The notes: a model not told the origin generated them from the sequence alone. A DNA stretch of 64,000 nucleotides from an uncultured Aquitalea sp. (GCF_945957525.1 NZ_CAMFLA010000003.1:1-64000), one strand, 5' to 3'. Shown: positions 25,198 to 35,099, numbered from the stretch's first letter. Program-made: numbers and translations.

Positions 25198-25880
25198 CCG
25201 CACAACGCAATCTTGCCCTGTTCGACCTCGACAACACCCTGCTCAAGGGGGATTCCGACTATGAGTGGCCGCGCTTTCTCATCAAGCGCGGCATTGTCGA
25301 CCAGGCTTATTACGATCGTCGCAACGATCATTTCTACGAGCAGTACAAGTCCGGCACGCTCAACATCGCCGAATACCTCGAGTTTGCGCTGGAGCCGCTG
25401 ACGCGCTACAGCCGCCAGCAGCTGGCCGACCTGCACGCTGCCTATATGGACGAGCACATCCGCCCGATCATCCTGCCGGCCGCGCTGGATCTTTTGGCGG
25501 CCCACTGCAGCATGGGCGACGAGATCCTGATCATCACCGCCACTAACCGCTTTGTTACCGGCCCCATCGCGGCCGAATTGGGGGTGGACGATGAGCATCT
25601 GATCGCCATCGATCTGGAAACCGATGCCGAAGGCCGCTACACCGGCCGCCATACCGGAGTGCCCAGTTTCCAGGACGGCAAGATCACCCGCCTGGACATG
25701 TGGCTGGCCGAACGCGGCCTGTCCATGGACAGCTTTGGCCGCAGCTTCTTCTACAGCGATTCGCACAATGATTTGCCGCTGTTGCGCAAGGTCAGCAATC
25801 CGGTGGCGGTAGACCCGGACCCTACCCTGCGTCAGTTTGCGCAGGAGCAGGGCTGGCCCGTCATCAGCCTGCGCGGCTGA
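25194..25880 (+). CDS. HAD-IB family phosphatase (SerB-like)
   Basis: A 228-residue haloacid dehalogenase-type hydrolase, subfamily IB. Motif I is FDLDNTLL (Asp11, Asp13), motif II the Thr in IITATNRF, motif III the Lys in QDGKITRLDMW, and motif IV YSDSHNDLPLL. It is translationally coupled to hda through an ATGA overlap, a pairing seen in other betaproteobacteria. The substrate is unknown; phosphoserine-like or phospholipid headgroup phosphatases are the nearest relatives. Confidence 0.9.
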   Translation: MTAQRNLALFDLDNTLLKGDSDYEWPRFLIKRGIVDQAYYDRRNDHFYEQYKSGTLNIAEYLEFALEPLTRYSRQQLADLHAAYMDEHIRPIILPAALDLLAAHCSMGDEILIITATNRFVTGPIAAELGVDDEHLIAIDLETDAEGRYTGRHTGVPSFQDGKITRLDMWLAERGLSMDSFGRSFFYSDSHNDLPLLRKVSNPVAVDPDPTLRQFAQEQGWPVISLRG

Positions 25881-25900
25881 GTCCTCATCCCGTCAGCACA

Positions 25901-25912
25901 GGTTGGCCGAAG
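25901..25912 (+). repeat. AGGTTGGCCGAAG motif, intergenic copy
   Basis: A single full copy (ACAGGTTGGCCGAAGC) between the HAD phosphatase and DUF815 genes. No inverted partner nearby. Confidence 0.7.
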
Positions 25913-25943
25913 CGCCAGCCTGTTTTTTTGCCCGGAGAATCCC

Positions 25944-26822
25944 ATGCAGCAACTGGAAGCCTTTCTTGCCCGCGCCGAAGCGCTGATGGCCCGTCTCGAA
26001 CCGTTGCTGCCGCCGGCCCGGCCCGAGCCGGACTGGCAGGCCACCGCCTTCCGCTGGCGGCGACAGGGGCTGGCCGGCTGGCTGGAGGCCGTACCAGACC
26101 CGCACACGCTGCCCTTGGCGCGGCTGACTCATATTGATCGTCAGCTGGCGCTCTTGGTGCGCAACACCCGACAGTTCGTCAAGGGCAAACCGGCCAACAA
26201 TGTGTTGCTGACCGGCGCGCGCGGCACCGGCAAGTCCTCGCTGATCAAGGCCTTGCTGCCGGAGTTTGCCGACAAGGGCTTGCGGCTGGTGGAGGTGGAC
26301 AAGGGCCATCTGGCCGATCTGCACGACATCATGGCGCTGCTGGCCGATCGCAAGGAACGCTTCATCCTGTTTTGCGACGACCTCTCCTTTGAGGAGGGCG
26401 ACGACGCCTACAAAGCCCTGAAAACGGCGCTGGACGGCGGTCTGGCCCGTCGAGCCGACAATGTGCTGGTGTATGCCACCTCCAATCGCCGGCACCTGAT
26501 TCCGGAAAAAATGAGCGAGAACCGTGAAGGCTGGGTGAGGGACGGCGAAATCCATCCGGGCGAAGCCACCGAAGAAAAAGTCTCGCTGTCGGATCGCTTC
26601 GGCCTCTGGCTGTCGTTCTATCCCTTCGATCAGGATGCTTATCTGGCCGCGGTAAAGGAATGGTTGAGCCATTTCGGTCTGGGCATGGATGACGAGGCCG
26701 AGCGCGCGGCCTTGCAATGGAGCCAGCTGCGCGGCAGCCGCTCCGGTCGCGTGGCCTGGCAGTTCGCCAACGACTGGGCCGGGCGTCCGGCGAAGGAACG
26801 CAAGGCGGAGCTGGGCAAGTGA
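25944..26822 (+). CDS. DUF815 family ATP-binding protein
   Basis: A 292-residue P-loop ATPase of the DUF815 family. An N-terminal helical part precedes Walker A GARGTGKSS (91-99) and a Walker B-like RFILFCDDLSF. A distinctive YATSNRRHLIPEKMSEN block and SDRFGLWLSFYPFDQDAYL follow, which resemble sensor regions of AAA+ proteins. Cellular role unknown. GGAGAATCCC precedes the ATG. The gene follows hda-HAD at 63 bp and may belong to the same transcript. Confidence 0.88.
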   Translation: MQQLEAFLARAEALMARLEPLLPPARPEPDWQATAFRWRRQGLAGWLEAVPDPHTLPLARLTHIDRQLALLVRNTRQFVKGKPANNVLLTGARGTGKSSLIKALLPEFADKGLRLVEVDKGHLADLHDIMALLADRKERFILFCDDLSFEEGDDAYKALKTALDGGLARRADNVLVYATSNRRHLIPEKMSENREGWVRDGEIHPGEATEEKVSLSDRFGLWLSFYPFDQDAYLAAVKEWLSHFGLGMDDEAERAALQWSQLRGSRSGRVAWQFANDWAGRPAKERKAELGK

Positions 26823-26850
26823 GCGCTGTTGCGCTTGTCAGGAGGGCGGC

Positions 26851-27723
26851 GTGAGTGCGGCTGAGGCGTTCATCCCGCAGCGCGGGCGCGGCGTGGCCCT
26901 GTACTGTCTGGCCATTTTGTTGCTGGCGACGATGGACGCTGCCGCCAAATGGCTGACCAGCGGTTTCCCGGTGGGCGAGATCGTGTTTTTCCGCTCGGCG
27001 TTTGCGCTGATTCCGCTGATGCTGTTCGGCATGCGCGGTGCGGGGTCGTTGACCTCTCGCCTGAAAACCGCGCGGCCTTGGGCGCATCTGGCGCGCGGCA
27101 TGGTGGTGTTGGTGACGCTGGTAAGTTTTTTCGCCGCCTTGCTGCATTTGCCTTTGGCCACGGTGACGGTGATCACGCTGGCCAATCCGGTATTCATGCT
27201 GCTGATCGGCGTGCTGTGGCTGCGCGAACGGGTGGGCGGCGTGCAATGGCTGGCGGTGGCCCTGGGGCTGGCCGGCGTCGTGGTGGTGTGCGGATGGTCG
27301 GGGCTGGGCATGGATGTTTACAGCCTGATGGCCATTGTCTCGGCTTTCTCCTACGCGCTGGCGTCGATTCTCACGCGGCGGCTGGCCGCCACCGATTCCC
27401 CGTTGTCCATTACCTTTTACGGCACGCTGGTGATGCTGGTCGCGTCGCTGTGCACGGTAGGGGGCGGCTGGTTGTGGCCGCAAGGCGGCGAGTGGCTGGT
27501 GCTGATTTTGCTGGGCCTTGCCGGCGCAGCCGCCAATTTTGTCAACGCACTGTCCTTGCGGCATGTGGAGCTGAGCGCGGTGGCCCCGCTGGAGTACACC
27601 ATTCTGCTGTGGGCCGCCGGGTTCGGCTACCTGCTATTTGGTGAAATCCCCGGTCCCAACGCCTTGCTGGGCGGCGTGCTGATTGTCGCCAGCGGCGTGC
27701 TGGCGGCTCGGCAAAGCCGCTGA
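26851..27723 (+). CDS. EamA/DMT-family transporter
   Basis: A 290-residue inner-membrane protein with about ten hydrophobic helices in two EamA repeats, typical of drug/metabolite transporters. Segments such as VALYCLAILLLATMDAAAKWL, TVTVITLANPVFMLL and SAVAPLEYTILLWAAGFGYLLFGE are family-like. GTG 26851 with CAGGAGGG is chosen over in-frame codons inside the DUF815 gene. Substrate cannot be predicted; export of an amino acid or metabolite is common for this group. Confidence 0.87.
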   Translation: MSAAEAFIPQRGRGVALYCLAILLLATMDAAAKWLTSGFPVGEIVFFRSAFALIPLMLFGMRGAGSLTSRLKTARPWAHLARGMVVLVTLVSFFAALLHLPLATVTVITLANPVFMLLIGVLWLRERVGGVQWLAVALGLAGVVVVCGWSGLGMDVYSLMAIVSAFSYALASILTRRLAATDSPLSITFYGTLVMLVASLCTVGGGWLWPQGGEWLVLILLGLAGAAANFVNALSLRHVELSAVAPLEYTILLWAAGFGYLLFGEIPGPNALLGGVLIVASGVLAARQSR

Positions 27724-27752
27724 TTCCCGTTTTATATCTGAGCAAGACAAGC

Positions 27753-28694
27753 ATGCAATCCGACAAGAAGATCATCGATGTAGTGGCGGCGGCGTTGATA
27801 CGCCCCGATGGCCGCTTTCTGCTGGGCAGCCGCCCGGCAGGCAAGCCTTATGCCGGCTACTGGGAGTTTCCCGGCGGCAAGGTGGAGCCTGGCGAGAGCG
27901 CGCAGGCCGCGCTGGCGCGTGAACTGGATGAGGAAATGGGCATTGTCGTGCGTCACGCCACGCCCTGGCTGACCAAGGTGCATCATTACGAACACGCCTC
28001 GGTGAAGCTGCAGTTTTTCCGGGTGTGGGCCTGGGATGGCGAGCCGCAATCCCGAGAAGGACAGTGCTTTGCCTGGCAGCGGCCTGGCGAACTGGATGTC
28101 GCGCCCATGCTGCCCGCCAACGGCCCCATCCTGAAATCGCTGGCGCTGCCGCCGGTGTACCGCATCACCTGCGCTCATGAACTTGGCGAGGCTGCGGCTT
28201 TGTCAGCGTTGGAAAACATCCTGCCGGGCGACATGGTGCAAGTGCGCGAGCCTGATCTTGCGCGCGAGCAACTGGCGGATTTCGTCCATCGCGCCGCCGG
28301 CATTGTGCATTCCCGCGGCGGCAAGCTGCTGGTGAATGCCGATCCGGACTGGCTCTCCGGCTGGCCAGTGGACGGCGTGCATTTGAACACAGCCCGGCTG
28401 CAGGGCGTGTCGTCACGGCCGGACTTCGAGTGGGTGGGCGCTTCCGCCCACAATGCCCGCGAACTGGCCCGCGCCGATGCGCTGGGTCTGGATTACGCCT
28501 TGCTGGGTCATGTGCAGGCTACCGCCAGCCACCCAGGCTTGCCGCCGCTGGGTTGGGACGGCTTCGGCCAACTGCTGGCTAGCGGTCATGGCCTGCCGGT
28601 GTATGCGCTGGGCGGCTTGACCGAGCGCGATGCGGCCGAAGCGCGCGAGTACGGCGCGCATGGCGTGGCCTTGATGCGGGGAGCATGGCGATGA
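27753..28694 (+). CDS. mutT: MutT Nudix hydrolase fused to a thiamine-phosphate-synthase-like domain
   Basis: A 313-residue two-domain protein. Residues about 8-130 are a MutT Nudix hydrolase with a complete Nudix box at 41-63 (GGKVEPGESAQAAL then RELDEEMG); MutT removes 8-oxo-dGTP from the nucleotide pool. Residues about 140-310 resemble ThiE (LVNADPDWLSGWPVDGVHLN, LLGHVQATASHPGLPPLGW, VYALGGLTERDA) but may not be catalytic. The fusion is known in several proteobacteria, where the second domain's role is unclear. The next gene overlaps by 10 bp. Confidence 0.9.
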   Translation: MQSDKKIIDVVAAALIRPDGRFLLGSRPAGKPYAGYWEFPGGKVEPGESAQAALARELDEEMGIVVRHATPWLTKVHHYEHASVKLQFFRVWAWDGEPQSREGQCFAWQRPGELDVAPMLPANGPILKSLALPPVYRITCAHELGEAAALSALENILPGDMVQVREPDLAREQLADFVHRAAGIVHSRGGKLLVNADPDWLSGWPVDGVHLNTARLQGVSSRPDFEWVGASAHNARELARADALGLDYALLGHVQATASHPGLPPLGWDGFGQLLASGHGLPVYALGGLTERDAAEAREYGAHGVALMRGAWR

Positions 28695-29122
28695 ACGCCA
28701 AACAGAGAAAGCTGTTGCTGCTGGGCGTGGCGCTATTGCTGCTGGGCGCCATCAAAGGCGGCATGATCTATTGGTACCTGCAAAAACAGCAAGCAGCGCC
28801 GCCAGCGCCGCAGGCTCTGCTGTGTCGTGAATTGAGCCAGCCTTGCGCGCTGCCGGACGGCGGCGCGCTGCGCTTTGTCAGCCAGCCGGAAAACGGCAAG
28901 CCTTTCCTGATTCGACTGGAAGGCGTGCAAGGCGGGGAGCCGACGGTGGAGTTTGCCATGGTGGGGATGGATATGGGTTTCAACCGCTACCGTTTCTTGC
29001 CGGAGGGGGCGGACTGGCAAGCCAAAGTCACGTTACCGGTGTGCGCCACCGGCAGCCGGGAATGGCTGGCTACTTTTGCCTTGAACGGCAAGCGCTACAG
29101 CCTGCCGTTTACCGTGCGCTGA
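28685..29122 (+). CDS. Small membrane-anchored protein of unknown function
   Basis: A 145-residue protein with one N-terminal transmembrane helix (LLLLGVALLLLGAIKGGMIYWYL) and a short Ala/Pro linker before a compact periplasmic domain. Its centre, EFAMVGMDMGFNRYRF, is striking for its Met/Gly spacing, and two cysteine pairs are possible (CRELSQPC). I do not recognise the family and name no function. It starts inside mutT (an ATG at 28691 is an alternative) and is probably co-translated with it. Confidence 0.75.
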   Translation: MAMNAKQRKLLLLGVALLLLGAIKGGMIYWYLQKQQAAPPAPQALLCRELSQPCALPDGGALRFVSQPENGKPFLIRLEGVQGGEPTVEFAMVGMDMGFNRYRFLPEGADWQAKVTLPVCATGSREWLATFALNGKRYSLPFTVR

Positions 29123-29170
29123 TCCGCTTGTTGCTGTCCGCCGCGCGGGCAGGGTGCAAGTGGGCAAATA

Positions 29171-29200
29171 AAAAAACCGCTCTGGCGTAAGCCAAGGGTT
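29171..29200 (-). terminator. Probable ubiA terminator
   Basis: On the minus strand AACC-TTGGC and GCCA-CGGTT form an interrupted stem around TTAC, then a seven-T run, overlapping the ubiA stop. Confidence 0.55.
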
Positions 29201-30090
29201 CAGGCTGGGGCAGTGGTCAAGCCCAGCGCGTAGCAGGCCAGCACGCCGGCAAAGATCACCGCGCCGACGCGATTGTTGTCGAGGAACGCCTTGAAGCACA
29301 GGCCGCGGTCGCGGGTGCGGATTTCCAGATACTGCTTGCCGATCAGCAGGGCCGATACGGCAAGGCTGGCCCAGTACGGCCAGCCAAAACCCAACTGACG
29401 GCCCACGCCGGCCATCAGGGCCAGAAACAGCGCATGGCAGAGCATGATGGCGGCCACATCATGTTGGCCGAAGGTGATGGCGGAAGTCTTGATGCCGATT
29501 TTCAGATCGTCCGGCTTGTCCGCCATGGCGTAGGCGGTGTCGTAGGCAACGGTCCACAGCGCATTGGCCAGCAGCAGCACCCAGGCCAGCAGCGGCACGT
29601 GATGGGTTTGCGCGGCGAAGGCCATGGGAATGCCGAAGGAGAACGCCAGGCCCAGATAAGCTTGCGGCACCGGGAAAAATCGTTTGGTGAAGGGATAGGT
29701 GGCGGCAATGAACAGGGCCGGCACGCTCATCAGCCAGGTAAGCGGATTAAGCGGCAGGATCAGCACAAAGGCCGCCAGCGCCAGCACGGCCGCCAGCAGC
29801 AAGGCTTCTTTCTCGCTGACCGCGCCGCGCGCGAAGGGGCGCTGGCTGGTGCGCGCCACATGGGCATCGTAGTGACGGTCGGCATAGTCATTGATGACGC
29901 AGCCGGCCGAACGCATCAGAAAAGTGCCCAGCACAAAGATGACGGTGATGAGCGGATCGGGCCGGCCGTTGCCGGCCATCCACAGGCCCCACAGCGTGGG
30001 CCAGAGCAGCAGCAGGGTGCCGATGGGCTTGTCCATGCGCATCAGCTGGCTGTAGACGGTGTAGCGATCTCGCAGCAGGGCGGCGTTCAT
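29200..30090 (-). CDS. ubiA: 4-hydroxybenzoate polyprenyltransferase UbiA
   Basis: A 296-residue membrane prenyltransferase that attaches the polyprenyl tail to 4-hydroxybenzoate in ubiquinone synthesis. Both Asp-rich prenyl-diphosphate motifs are visible: NDYADRHYD (67-75) and [12 protein letters not shown] (about 190). Eight to nine hydrophobic helices surround them. The start [24 protein letters not shown] matches the family. It overlaps ubiC by 3-4 bp, giving the usual ubiC-ubiA pair. Confidence 0.95.
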   Translation of the reverse strand: MNAALLRDRYTVYSQLMRMDKPIGTLLLLWPTLWGLWMAGNGRPDPLITVIFVLGTFLMRSAGCVINDYADRHYDAHVARTSQRPFARGAVSEKEALLLAAVLALAAFVLILPLNPLTWLMSVPALFIAATYPFTKRFFPVPQAYLGLAFSFGIPMAFAAQTHHVPLLAWVLLLANALWTVAYDTAYAMADKPDDLKIGIKTSAITFGQHDVAAIMLCHALFLALMAGVGRQLGFGWPYWASLAVSALLIGKQYLEIRTRDRGLCFKAFLDNNRVGAVIFAGVLACYALGLTTAPA

Positions 30091-30614
30091 GACAACAGAT
30101 TCTCCAGAGTCGGCAGGAAGACCTCGCACACCACCATGGGCGCCTCGTCCAGCAAGAAGCGGCAGCGACGCGCGGGCGGCGTTTGCGCCGGAATGATGAG
30201 GTTGGCCGAAGCGCAGAGCGGGTGCGAAGCGGGCAGCAAGGCGTAGTGGAGCGGCTCCCGGCAAAGTTGGGGCAAACCGCCGAACAAGGTCAGGCCCAGC
30301 GAGCGGCTGCCGCGATCCAGCACCGGCAACCACACCGGGCAATCGGGGCGGCAGTAGCTGCGGGCAAACACCACCGGCACGCCGTCCAGCGTCAGCGCCA
30401 CTTCGCGCACGTACTGCGGCGCGCCCTTCGGCAAACCCAGCTGCGCCGACTCGTCGTCATGTCCGCCGGCAAGGCCTTGGCGCAACACGGTCACCGCAAA
30501 CGCGCGGCCGGTGGCCATCAGGCGTTCGGTGAGAGAGCCGGTTTCTGTCAGACAGGCGACAAGCGCCGGAGAAAGGGCGGGGGGCTCGGCGAGCCACAGT
30601 GAATCCTGAACCAT
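30087..30614 (-). CDS. ubiC: Chorismate lyase UbiC
   Basis: A 175-residue enzyme cleaving chorismate to 4-hydroxybenzoate and pyruvate, the first committed step of ubiquinone synthesis. Family landmarks include [32 protein letters not shown] with the active Arg region, and the C-terminal [19 protein letters not shown] 30614 is chosen; ATG 30623 is possible. The product feeds the coupled UbiA. Confidence 0.9.
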   Translation of the reverse strand: MVQDSLWLAEPPALSPALVACLTETGSLTERLMATGRAFAVTVLRQGLAGGHDDESAQLGLPKGAPQYVREVALTLDGVPVVFARSYCRPDCPVWLPVLDRGSRSLGLTLFGGLPQLCREPLHYALLPASHPLCASANLIIPAQTPPARRCRFLLDEAPMVVCEVFLPTLENLLS

Positions 30615-30929
30615 GGCGCGCATTATGCCAAAGCAGGGCGGGCTTGTCCCGCGCGCCATCAGTGCGGGCTTTAGCGCTGCCGGGCTTTACAGCGGCTAAC
30701 AAAAATCCGTATCACGGTAGAGGCAAGGCGCGCGGACGTAGGCAGTACTTGAGTACGACAAGGAGGCGCAACGCAGCATCAGGAATTTTGTTAGTCGCTC
30801 TTATTGAGCCCGGCAAGGCTTTTCCCGGGGTTAACCCTTACTGCGCCGCAGCAGCGGAAGTATGATGATGGGGAATCCTCTTCATCATTTTCAAGGCAAG
30901 CCGCCCGCCGGCGGCGGCCGATCAAGGCC
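30615..30929. other. ubiC/lrgA intergenic region carrying a repeat
   Basis: A 315-bp gap between divergent genes. It contains repeat copy 2 at 30692-30798 and little else. Promoter hexamers are not clear on either strand. Confidence 0.55.
30692..30798. repeat. Dispersed palindromic repeat, copy 2
   Basis: Starts GCGGCTAAC and ends GTTAGTCGC; terminal 17 nt are inverted complements at about 15 positions. Internal perfect palindrome GTACTTGAGTAC. Same family as 8516-8621 and 39067-39170. Confidence 0.8.
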
Positions 30930-31295
30930 ATGATAGAAACCCTGTTGTGGCTGGTGGGTTACCAGTTGGCTGGAGAACTCATCAGCAAAACCTTTTCCTT
31001 GCCGCTGCCCGGCCCGGTGCTGGGCATGCTGTTGCTCTTCATCACGCTGTGCCTGCGCAAGTCGGTGCCCGACACCATGAAGACGCATGTGCCGCGCTTC
31101 TTGTCGCATTTGTCCTTGCTGTTCATTCCCGCCGGGGGCGCGGTGCTGGCCTACAAGGACTTGCTGGCCGGCTATGGATGGCAGCTGCTGACGGTGCTGG
31201 CCCTGGCCACGGTGCTGACGCTGCTGGTGCCGGGCGCGGCGCTCAAGCTGCTGCTCTCGCGTCGTCGCGCGCATCATCATGAGGAGCAGACATGA
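30930..31295 (+). CDS. CidA/LrgA family membrane protein
   Basis: A 121-residue holin-like protein with four hydrophobic helices. Family signature regions are LPLPGPVLGMLLLF and LLFIPAGGAVLAYKDLL. Homologues act with LrgB/CidB in membrane-level control of murein hydrolase activity, overflow metabolite transport or lysis. AAGG precedes ATG 30930; the gene overlaps the lrgB-like gene by 4 bp, so the two are co-translated. Confidence 0.9.
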   Translation: MIETLLWLVGYQLAGELISKTFSLPLPGPVLGMLLLFITLCLRKSVPDTMKTHVPRFLSHLSLLFIPAGGAVLAYKDLLAGYGWQLLTVLALATVLTLLVPGAALKLLLSRRRAHHHEEQT

Positions 31296-32005
31296 ACGCC
31301 GAAGCAGCGCTGGCCGTCATTCGCACATCGCCGCTCAGCGGCGTCTTTGTCACCTTGCTGGCCTACAAGCTGGCGGTACTGTTCAATCGTCGCTGTCACG
31401 GCCATCCATTGTCCAACCCTGTGCTGATCGGCGTGCTTTTGTTGCTGGCTTGGCTATTGTTGACCGGTACCAGCTATCATGACTACATGAAAGGCGGGCA
31501 GTTCATCCAGATGCTGCTGGGACCGGCCACGGTAGCGCTGGCGGTCCCCTTGTACAGCAATCTCTCGCGCCTCAAGCGCGCTGCCGGCCCGCTGGCGATC
31601 AGCATCGGTCTGGGTGGTTTGTGCGGCATTGCCAGCGCAGTGGGGCTGGCAATGTTGTTCGGCCTGCCGCATGAGGTGGTGATGTCTTTCACTACCCGCG
31701 CGGTGACCACGCCTATCGCCATGAGCGTGTCGCAGGGCGTGGGCGGGATACCCGAGCTGTCGGCCATGTTTGTCATCTTGTCCGGTATTTTCGGCGCCGT
31801 GATCGTGAAACCGTTGTTCAGCCTGATGGGGCTGGCGGACGACATGGTGCTGGGTGTGGCCACCGGCGTGTCCGCCCACGGCATCGGAACGGCGCGGGTG
31901 TTCCAGTTGTCGGAAACCGCAGGAGCGTTTTCCGGGCTGGCCATGGGCCTCAATGGCCTTCTTACCGCCGTACTGGTACCCTTGCTGGCTCCGCTTCTGC
32001 ATTGA
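31292..32005 (+). CDS. LrgB/CidB family membrane protein
   Basis: A 237-residue integral membrane protein, partner of the preceding CidA/LrgA-like gene. Conserved stretches are LLGPATVALAVPLY, SFTTRAVTTPIAM, GGIPELSAMFVI and ATGVSAHGIGTARVFQ. In plants and bacteria such pairs export glycolate or pyruvate, or modulate autolysis; which applies here cannot be told. It ends the two-gene unit. Confidence 0.92.
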   Translation: MNAEAALAVIRTSPLSGVFVTLLAYKLAVLFNRRCHGHPLSNPVLIGVLLLLAWLLLTGTSYHDYMKGGQFIQMLLGPATVALAVPLYSNLSRLKRAAGPLAISIGLGGLCGIASAVGLAMLFGLPHEVVMSFTTRAVTTPIAMSVSQGVGGIPELSAMFVILSGIFGAVIVKPLFSLMGLADDMVLGVATGVSAHGIGTARVFQLSETAGAFSGLAMGLNGLLTAVLVPLLAPLLH

Positions 32006-32152
32006 GCGGACGACACGCGCCTGACACATGGGGCGCGTAGTCTTGCCAGACTCCGGAGCGCGTTCGCGGCTCCGTCCGCGTCTTGCGCGCGCAGGCCGCT
32101 TCTGAGAGGCGGCTTGCTCCGCGACTGAAAACAAAGAATATCGGAGGGAATA

Positions 32153-32617
32153 ATGGATCTGATTTTGTGGCGTCATGCCGAAGCCGAGGACGGATCTGAC
32201 GATCTGGCCCGTGCATTGACCCGTCGTGGTCAGCAACAGGCCAGCCAGATGGCGGCCTGGTTGCGCCTGCGTCTGCCGCGCGACTATGTACTGCTGGCTT
32301 CCGAAGCCCGCCGCTCGCAACAGACAGCCGCTTTTTTGAGCAAGAGTTACGAAATAGCCCCGCAAATCAACCCGGACGCCTCTGTGGAGGAAGTGATGCA
32401 AGCCGTAGGTTGGCCGGACAACGACAAGACGGTGGTGCTGGTGGGCCATCAGCCCTATATCGGCCGGCTGTCGGCGCTGGTGCTGGCTGAGCAGCCGCTG
32501 TTGTGGAGCGTGAAGAAGGGCGCGGTGTGGTGGCTCAACCATCGCGTGCGGCACGATATCGAACAGGTGCGTCTGAAAGTGATGATGACGCCGGGCATGC
32601 TGACCAGCAACGACTGA
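32153..32617 (+). CDS. sixA: Phosphohistidine phosphatase SixA-like
   Basis: A 154-residue histidine-phosphatase (RHG) protein. The catalytic LILWRHAEAED with His8, a short RR/ArgSQ segment (SEARRSQQTAAF) and the second active His in VLVGHQPYIGRLS match SixA, which removes phosphate from phosphohistidine proteins. CGGAGGGA lies before the ATG. A strong terminator follows 25 bp past the stop. General RHG phosphatase activity is an alternative. Confidence 0.88.
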   Translation: MDLILWRHAEAEDGSDDLARALTRRGQQQASQMAAWLRLRLPRDYVLLASEARRSQQTAAFLSKSYEIAPQINPDASVEEVMQAVGWPDNDKTVVLVGHQPYIGRLSALVLAEQPLLWSVKKGAVWWLNHRVRHDIEQVRLKVMMTPGMLTSND

Positions 32618-32640
32618 GCGACAAAGTCTCTTTCATCAAC

Positions 32641-32680
32641 CAACCCCCGTGGCGCGCAAGCGCGGCGGGGGTTGTCTTTT
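32641..32680 (+). terminator. sixA terminator
   Basis: CAACCCCCG (32641-32649) and CGGGGGTTG (32666-32674) enclose a GCGC/GCGC inner stem with a GCAA loop, then TCTTTT. Confidence 0.85.
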
Positions 32681-32692
32681 ATCGGGATGCCG

Positions 32693-32721
32693 CAAAAAAA
32701 AGTGGGCTCCCGAAGGAGCCC
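32693..32721 (-). terminator. metE terminator
   Basis: On the minus strand GGGCTCC-TTCG-GGAGCCC is followed within two bases by an eight-T run, about 95 bp past the metE stop. Confidence 0.85.
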
Positions 32722-32816
32722 TGATCAGCGGGTACCAAGCGGGCACTTAAGCCCTGAGAGAGAGTCTTGGTAAAGCTAGATTAAAAACAGCTTTCAAAAA
32801 TATCAACAAATGACGG

Positions 32817-35099
32817 TTAGCTGACGGCGGATTCCAGCTGAGTCCGCAGCTTTTTCGCCACACTTACCATCGCAGTCAGCGCGGCTTCCACTTCGGGCCA
32901 TTGGCGAGTCTTGAGACCGCAGTCCGGATTCACCCACAGTCGGCGGGCTGGAATCACTTCCAGCGCTTTTTCCAGCAGGCGGCTGATTTCGGCCTCGGAA
33001 GGAATGCGCGGGCTGTGGATGTCGTACACGCCGGGGCCGATGTCATTGGGGTAGCTGAAGCGGCCAAAGTCGCGCAGCAGTTCCATGTCGGAGCGCGAGG
33101 TTTCAATGGTGATCACGTCGGCGTCCAGCGCGGCGATCTGCGGCAGGATGTCGCCAAACTCCGAATAACACATATGGGTGTGGATCTGGGTGGCGTCGTC
33201 CACCTTCCAGCTGGTAAGGCGGAAAGCCTCGCCGGCCCAGGCCAGGTAGTCGGCTTGTTGCGATGTCTTGAGCGGCAGCCCCTCGCGGATGGCCGGTTCG
33301 TCGATCTGGATAACGCGGATGCCGGCGTTTTCCAGGTCCAGCACTTCCTCGTTCAAGGCCAGCGCGATCTGGCGGCACACTTCGCGGCGCGGCAGGTCGT
33401 CGCGCACGAAACTCCATTGCAGGATAGTGACCGGCCCGGTGAGCATGCCTTTTACCGGTCTGTCGGTGAGGCTTTGCGCATACACGGCCCAGCCGACGGT
33501 CATCGGCTGCGGGCGCGCCACGTCGCCATAGATGATGGGCGGCTTGACGCAGCGGCTGCCATAGCTTTGCACCCAGCCGAAGCGGGTGAAGATGAAGCCG
33601 TCCAGCTGTTCGCCGAAGTATTCCACCATGTCGTTGCGCTCGGCCTCGCCGTGGACCAGTACGTCGATGTCCAGCGCTTCCTGGCGGCGGATGGCCAGTT
33701 CGATTTCTTCGCGCATGGCCTGCTCGTAGGCCGCCGGCGTCAGTTCGTCCTGTTTGAAGGCGGCCCGGGCCTTGCGAATGGCCGCCGTTTGCGGGAAGGA
33801 ACCGATGCTGGTGGTGGGCAGCAAGGGCAGATTCAGCCAGGCTTGTTGTGCGGCGATGCGCTCTGCGAAAGGGCTGTGGCGCTGATCGGCGTCCGCCGGC
33901 AGCGAAGCCAGGCGCTGCAGTACCGCCGGCTTGTGGATGCGCGGGCTGGCGCGGCGCTGGTCGCGGGCGAAGTCGCTGCCCACCAGCTCGTTGGCGATGC
34001 TGGCGCGGCCTTGCGTCAGACCGCGCTGCAGCAGCTTGAGCTCGTTGAGTTTTTGCACGGCAAAGGCCAGCCAGGGGCGCACATCGGCATCCAGCGAGGT
34101 TTCCGCCGCCAGATCAAACGGGCTGTGCAACAAGGAGCAACTGGCGGACAGCCACAGGTTATCGCCCAGCGCGGCGCACAGCGGCTCCAGCTTGTCGAGG
34201 CTGGCGGAGAGGTCGTGACGCCAGACATTGCGGCCATCCACCACGCCGGCGGAGAGAATCTTGCCGGCGGGCCACGCTTCGGCAAACGTGGCCAGCTGCT
34301 CCGGCGCGCGGGCCAGGTCCAGATGCAGGCCTGCCACCGGCAGTGCCTTGAGCAGGGCGGCGTGCTCCGCTACGCTGCCGAAGTAAGTGGAGAGCAGCAC
34401 TTTCAGCGGCGCGCCGCTCAGTGTTTCGTAAGCCGGGGCATAGGCCGCCAGCCAGGCGGCCGGCAGATCCAGCGCCAGCGCCGGTTCGTCCAGTTGCACC
34501 CATTCCACCCCCTGTTGCGCCAGTGCTCCCAGCAGTTCCGCGTAGCAGGCAAGCAGGGCGGGCAGCAGGCTCAGGCGGTCGAAGTCGCCGCCCTTGGTCT
34601 TGCCCAGCCACAGCAGCGTAAGCGGACCCACCAGCACCGGTTTGGCCTTGATGCCCAGAGCGCGGGCTTCGGCCAACTGCGCCAGCAGCGGGGCCGGGTT
34701 GGGGCTGAAGCGGGTATTCGCCTCCCACTCCGGCACCAGGTAGTGGTAGTTGGTATCGAACCACTTGGTCATTTCCAGTGCGGGCTGCTGGTGGTTGCCG
34801 CGCGCCAGTTCAAAGTAGCGGGCGGTGGTGAGCGTGGCGGCGTCGAAACCGAAGCGGGACGGGATGGCCCCCACCAGAATCTGGGCGTCCAGCACATGGT
34901 CGTACAGCGAGAAGTCACCCACCGGGGACAATGCCACGCCGGCGCCTTTTTGCAGCAGCCAGTGGCGTTGGCGCAGTTCGCGCGCGCCCTGCAGCAGGGC
35001 GGTCTCGTCAATGTCGTGCTTCCAGTAGCTTTCCAGCAGGAATTTCAGTTCACGTTTGGCGCCGATGCGGGGAAAGCCGGCGAGATGCAGAGTGGTCAT
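32817..35099 (-). CDS. metE: Cobalamin-independent methionine synthase MetE
   Basis: A 760-residue enzyme that transfers methyl from 5-methyl-THF-triglutamate to homocysteine. The N-terminal half carries the duplicated barrel (start [19 protein letters not shown]); the C-terminal half has the zinc site HTHMCYSEF and [12 protein letters not shown]. Length is exact. AAGGAG precedes ATG 35099. Divergent from metR, its usual activator. The frame continues 15 codons upstream without support. Confidence 0.97.
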   Translation of the reverse strand: MTTLHLAGFPRIGAKRELKFLLESYWKHDIDETALLQGARELRQRHWLLQKGAGVALSPVGDFSLYDHVLDAQILVGAIPSRFGFDAATLTTARYFELARGNHQQPALEMTKWFDTNYHYLVPEWEANTRFSPNPAPLLAQLAEARALGIKAKPVLVGPLTLLWLGKTKGGDFDRLSLLPALLACYAELLGALAQQGVEWVQLDEPALALDLPAAWLAAYAPAYETLSGAPLKVLLSTYFGSVAEHAALLKALPVAGLHLDLARAPEQLATFAEAWPAGKILSAGVVDGRNVWRHDLSASLDKLEPLCAALGDNLWLSASCSLLHSPFDLAAETSLDADVRPWLAFAVQKLNELKLLQRGLTQGRASIANELVGSDFARDQRRASPRIHKPAVLQRLASLPADADQRHSPFAERIAAQQAWLNLPLLPTTSIGSFPQTAAIRKARAAFKQDELTPAAYEQAMREEIELAIRRQEALDIDVLVHGEAERNDMVEYFGEQLDGFIFTRFGWVQSYGSRCVKPPIIYGDVARPQPMTVGWAVYAQSLTDRPVKGMLTGPVTILQWSFVRDDLPRREVCRQIALALNEEVLDLENAGIRVIQIDEPAIREGLPLKTSQQADYLAWAGEAFRLTSWKVDDATQIHTHMCYSEFGDILPQIAALDADVITIETSRSDMELLRDFGRFSYPNDIGPGVYDIHSPRIPSEAEISRLLEKALEVIPARRLWVNPDCGLKTRQWPEVEAALTAMVSVAKKLRTQLESAVS

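Noticed and set aside
32405-32416. A further copy of the repeated motif in sixA (AGGTTGGCCGGA)
   Set aside because: One base differs in the core, so it was left out of the count.
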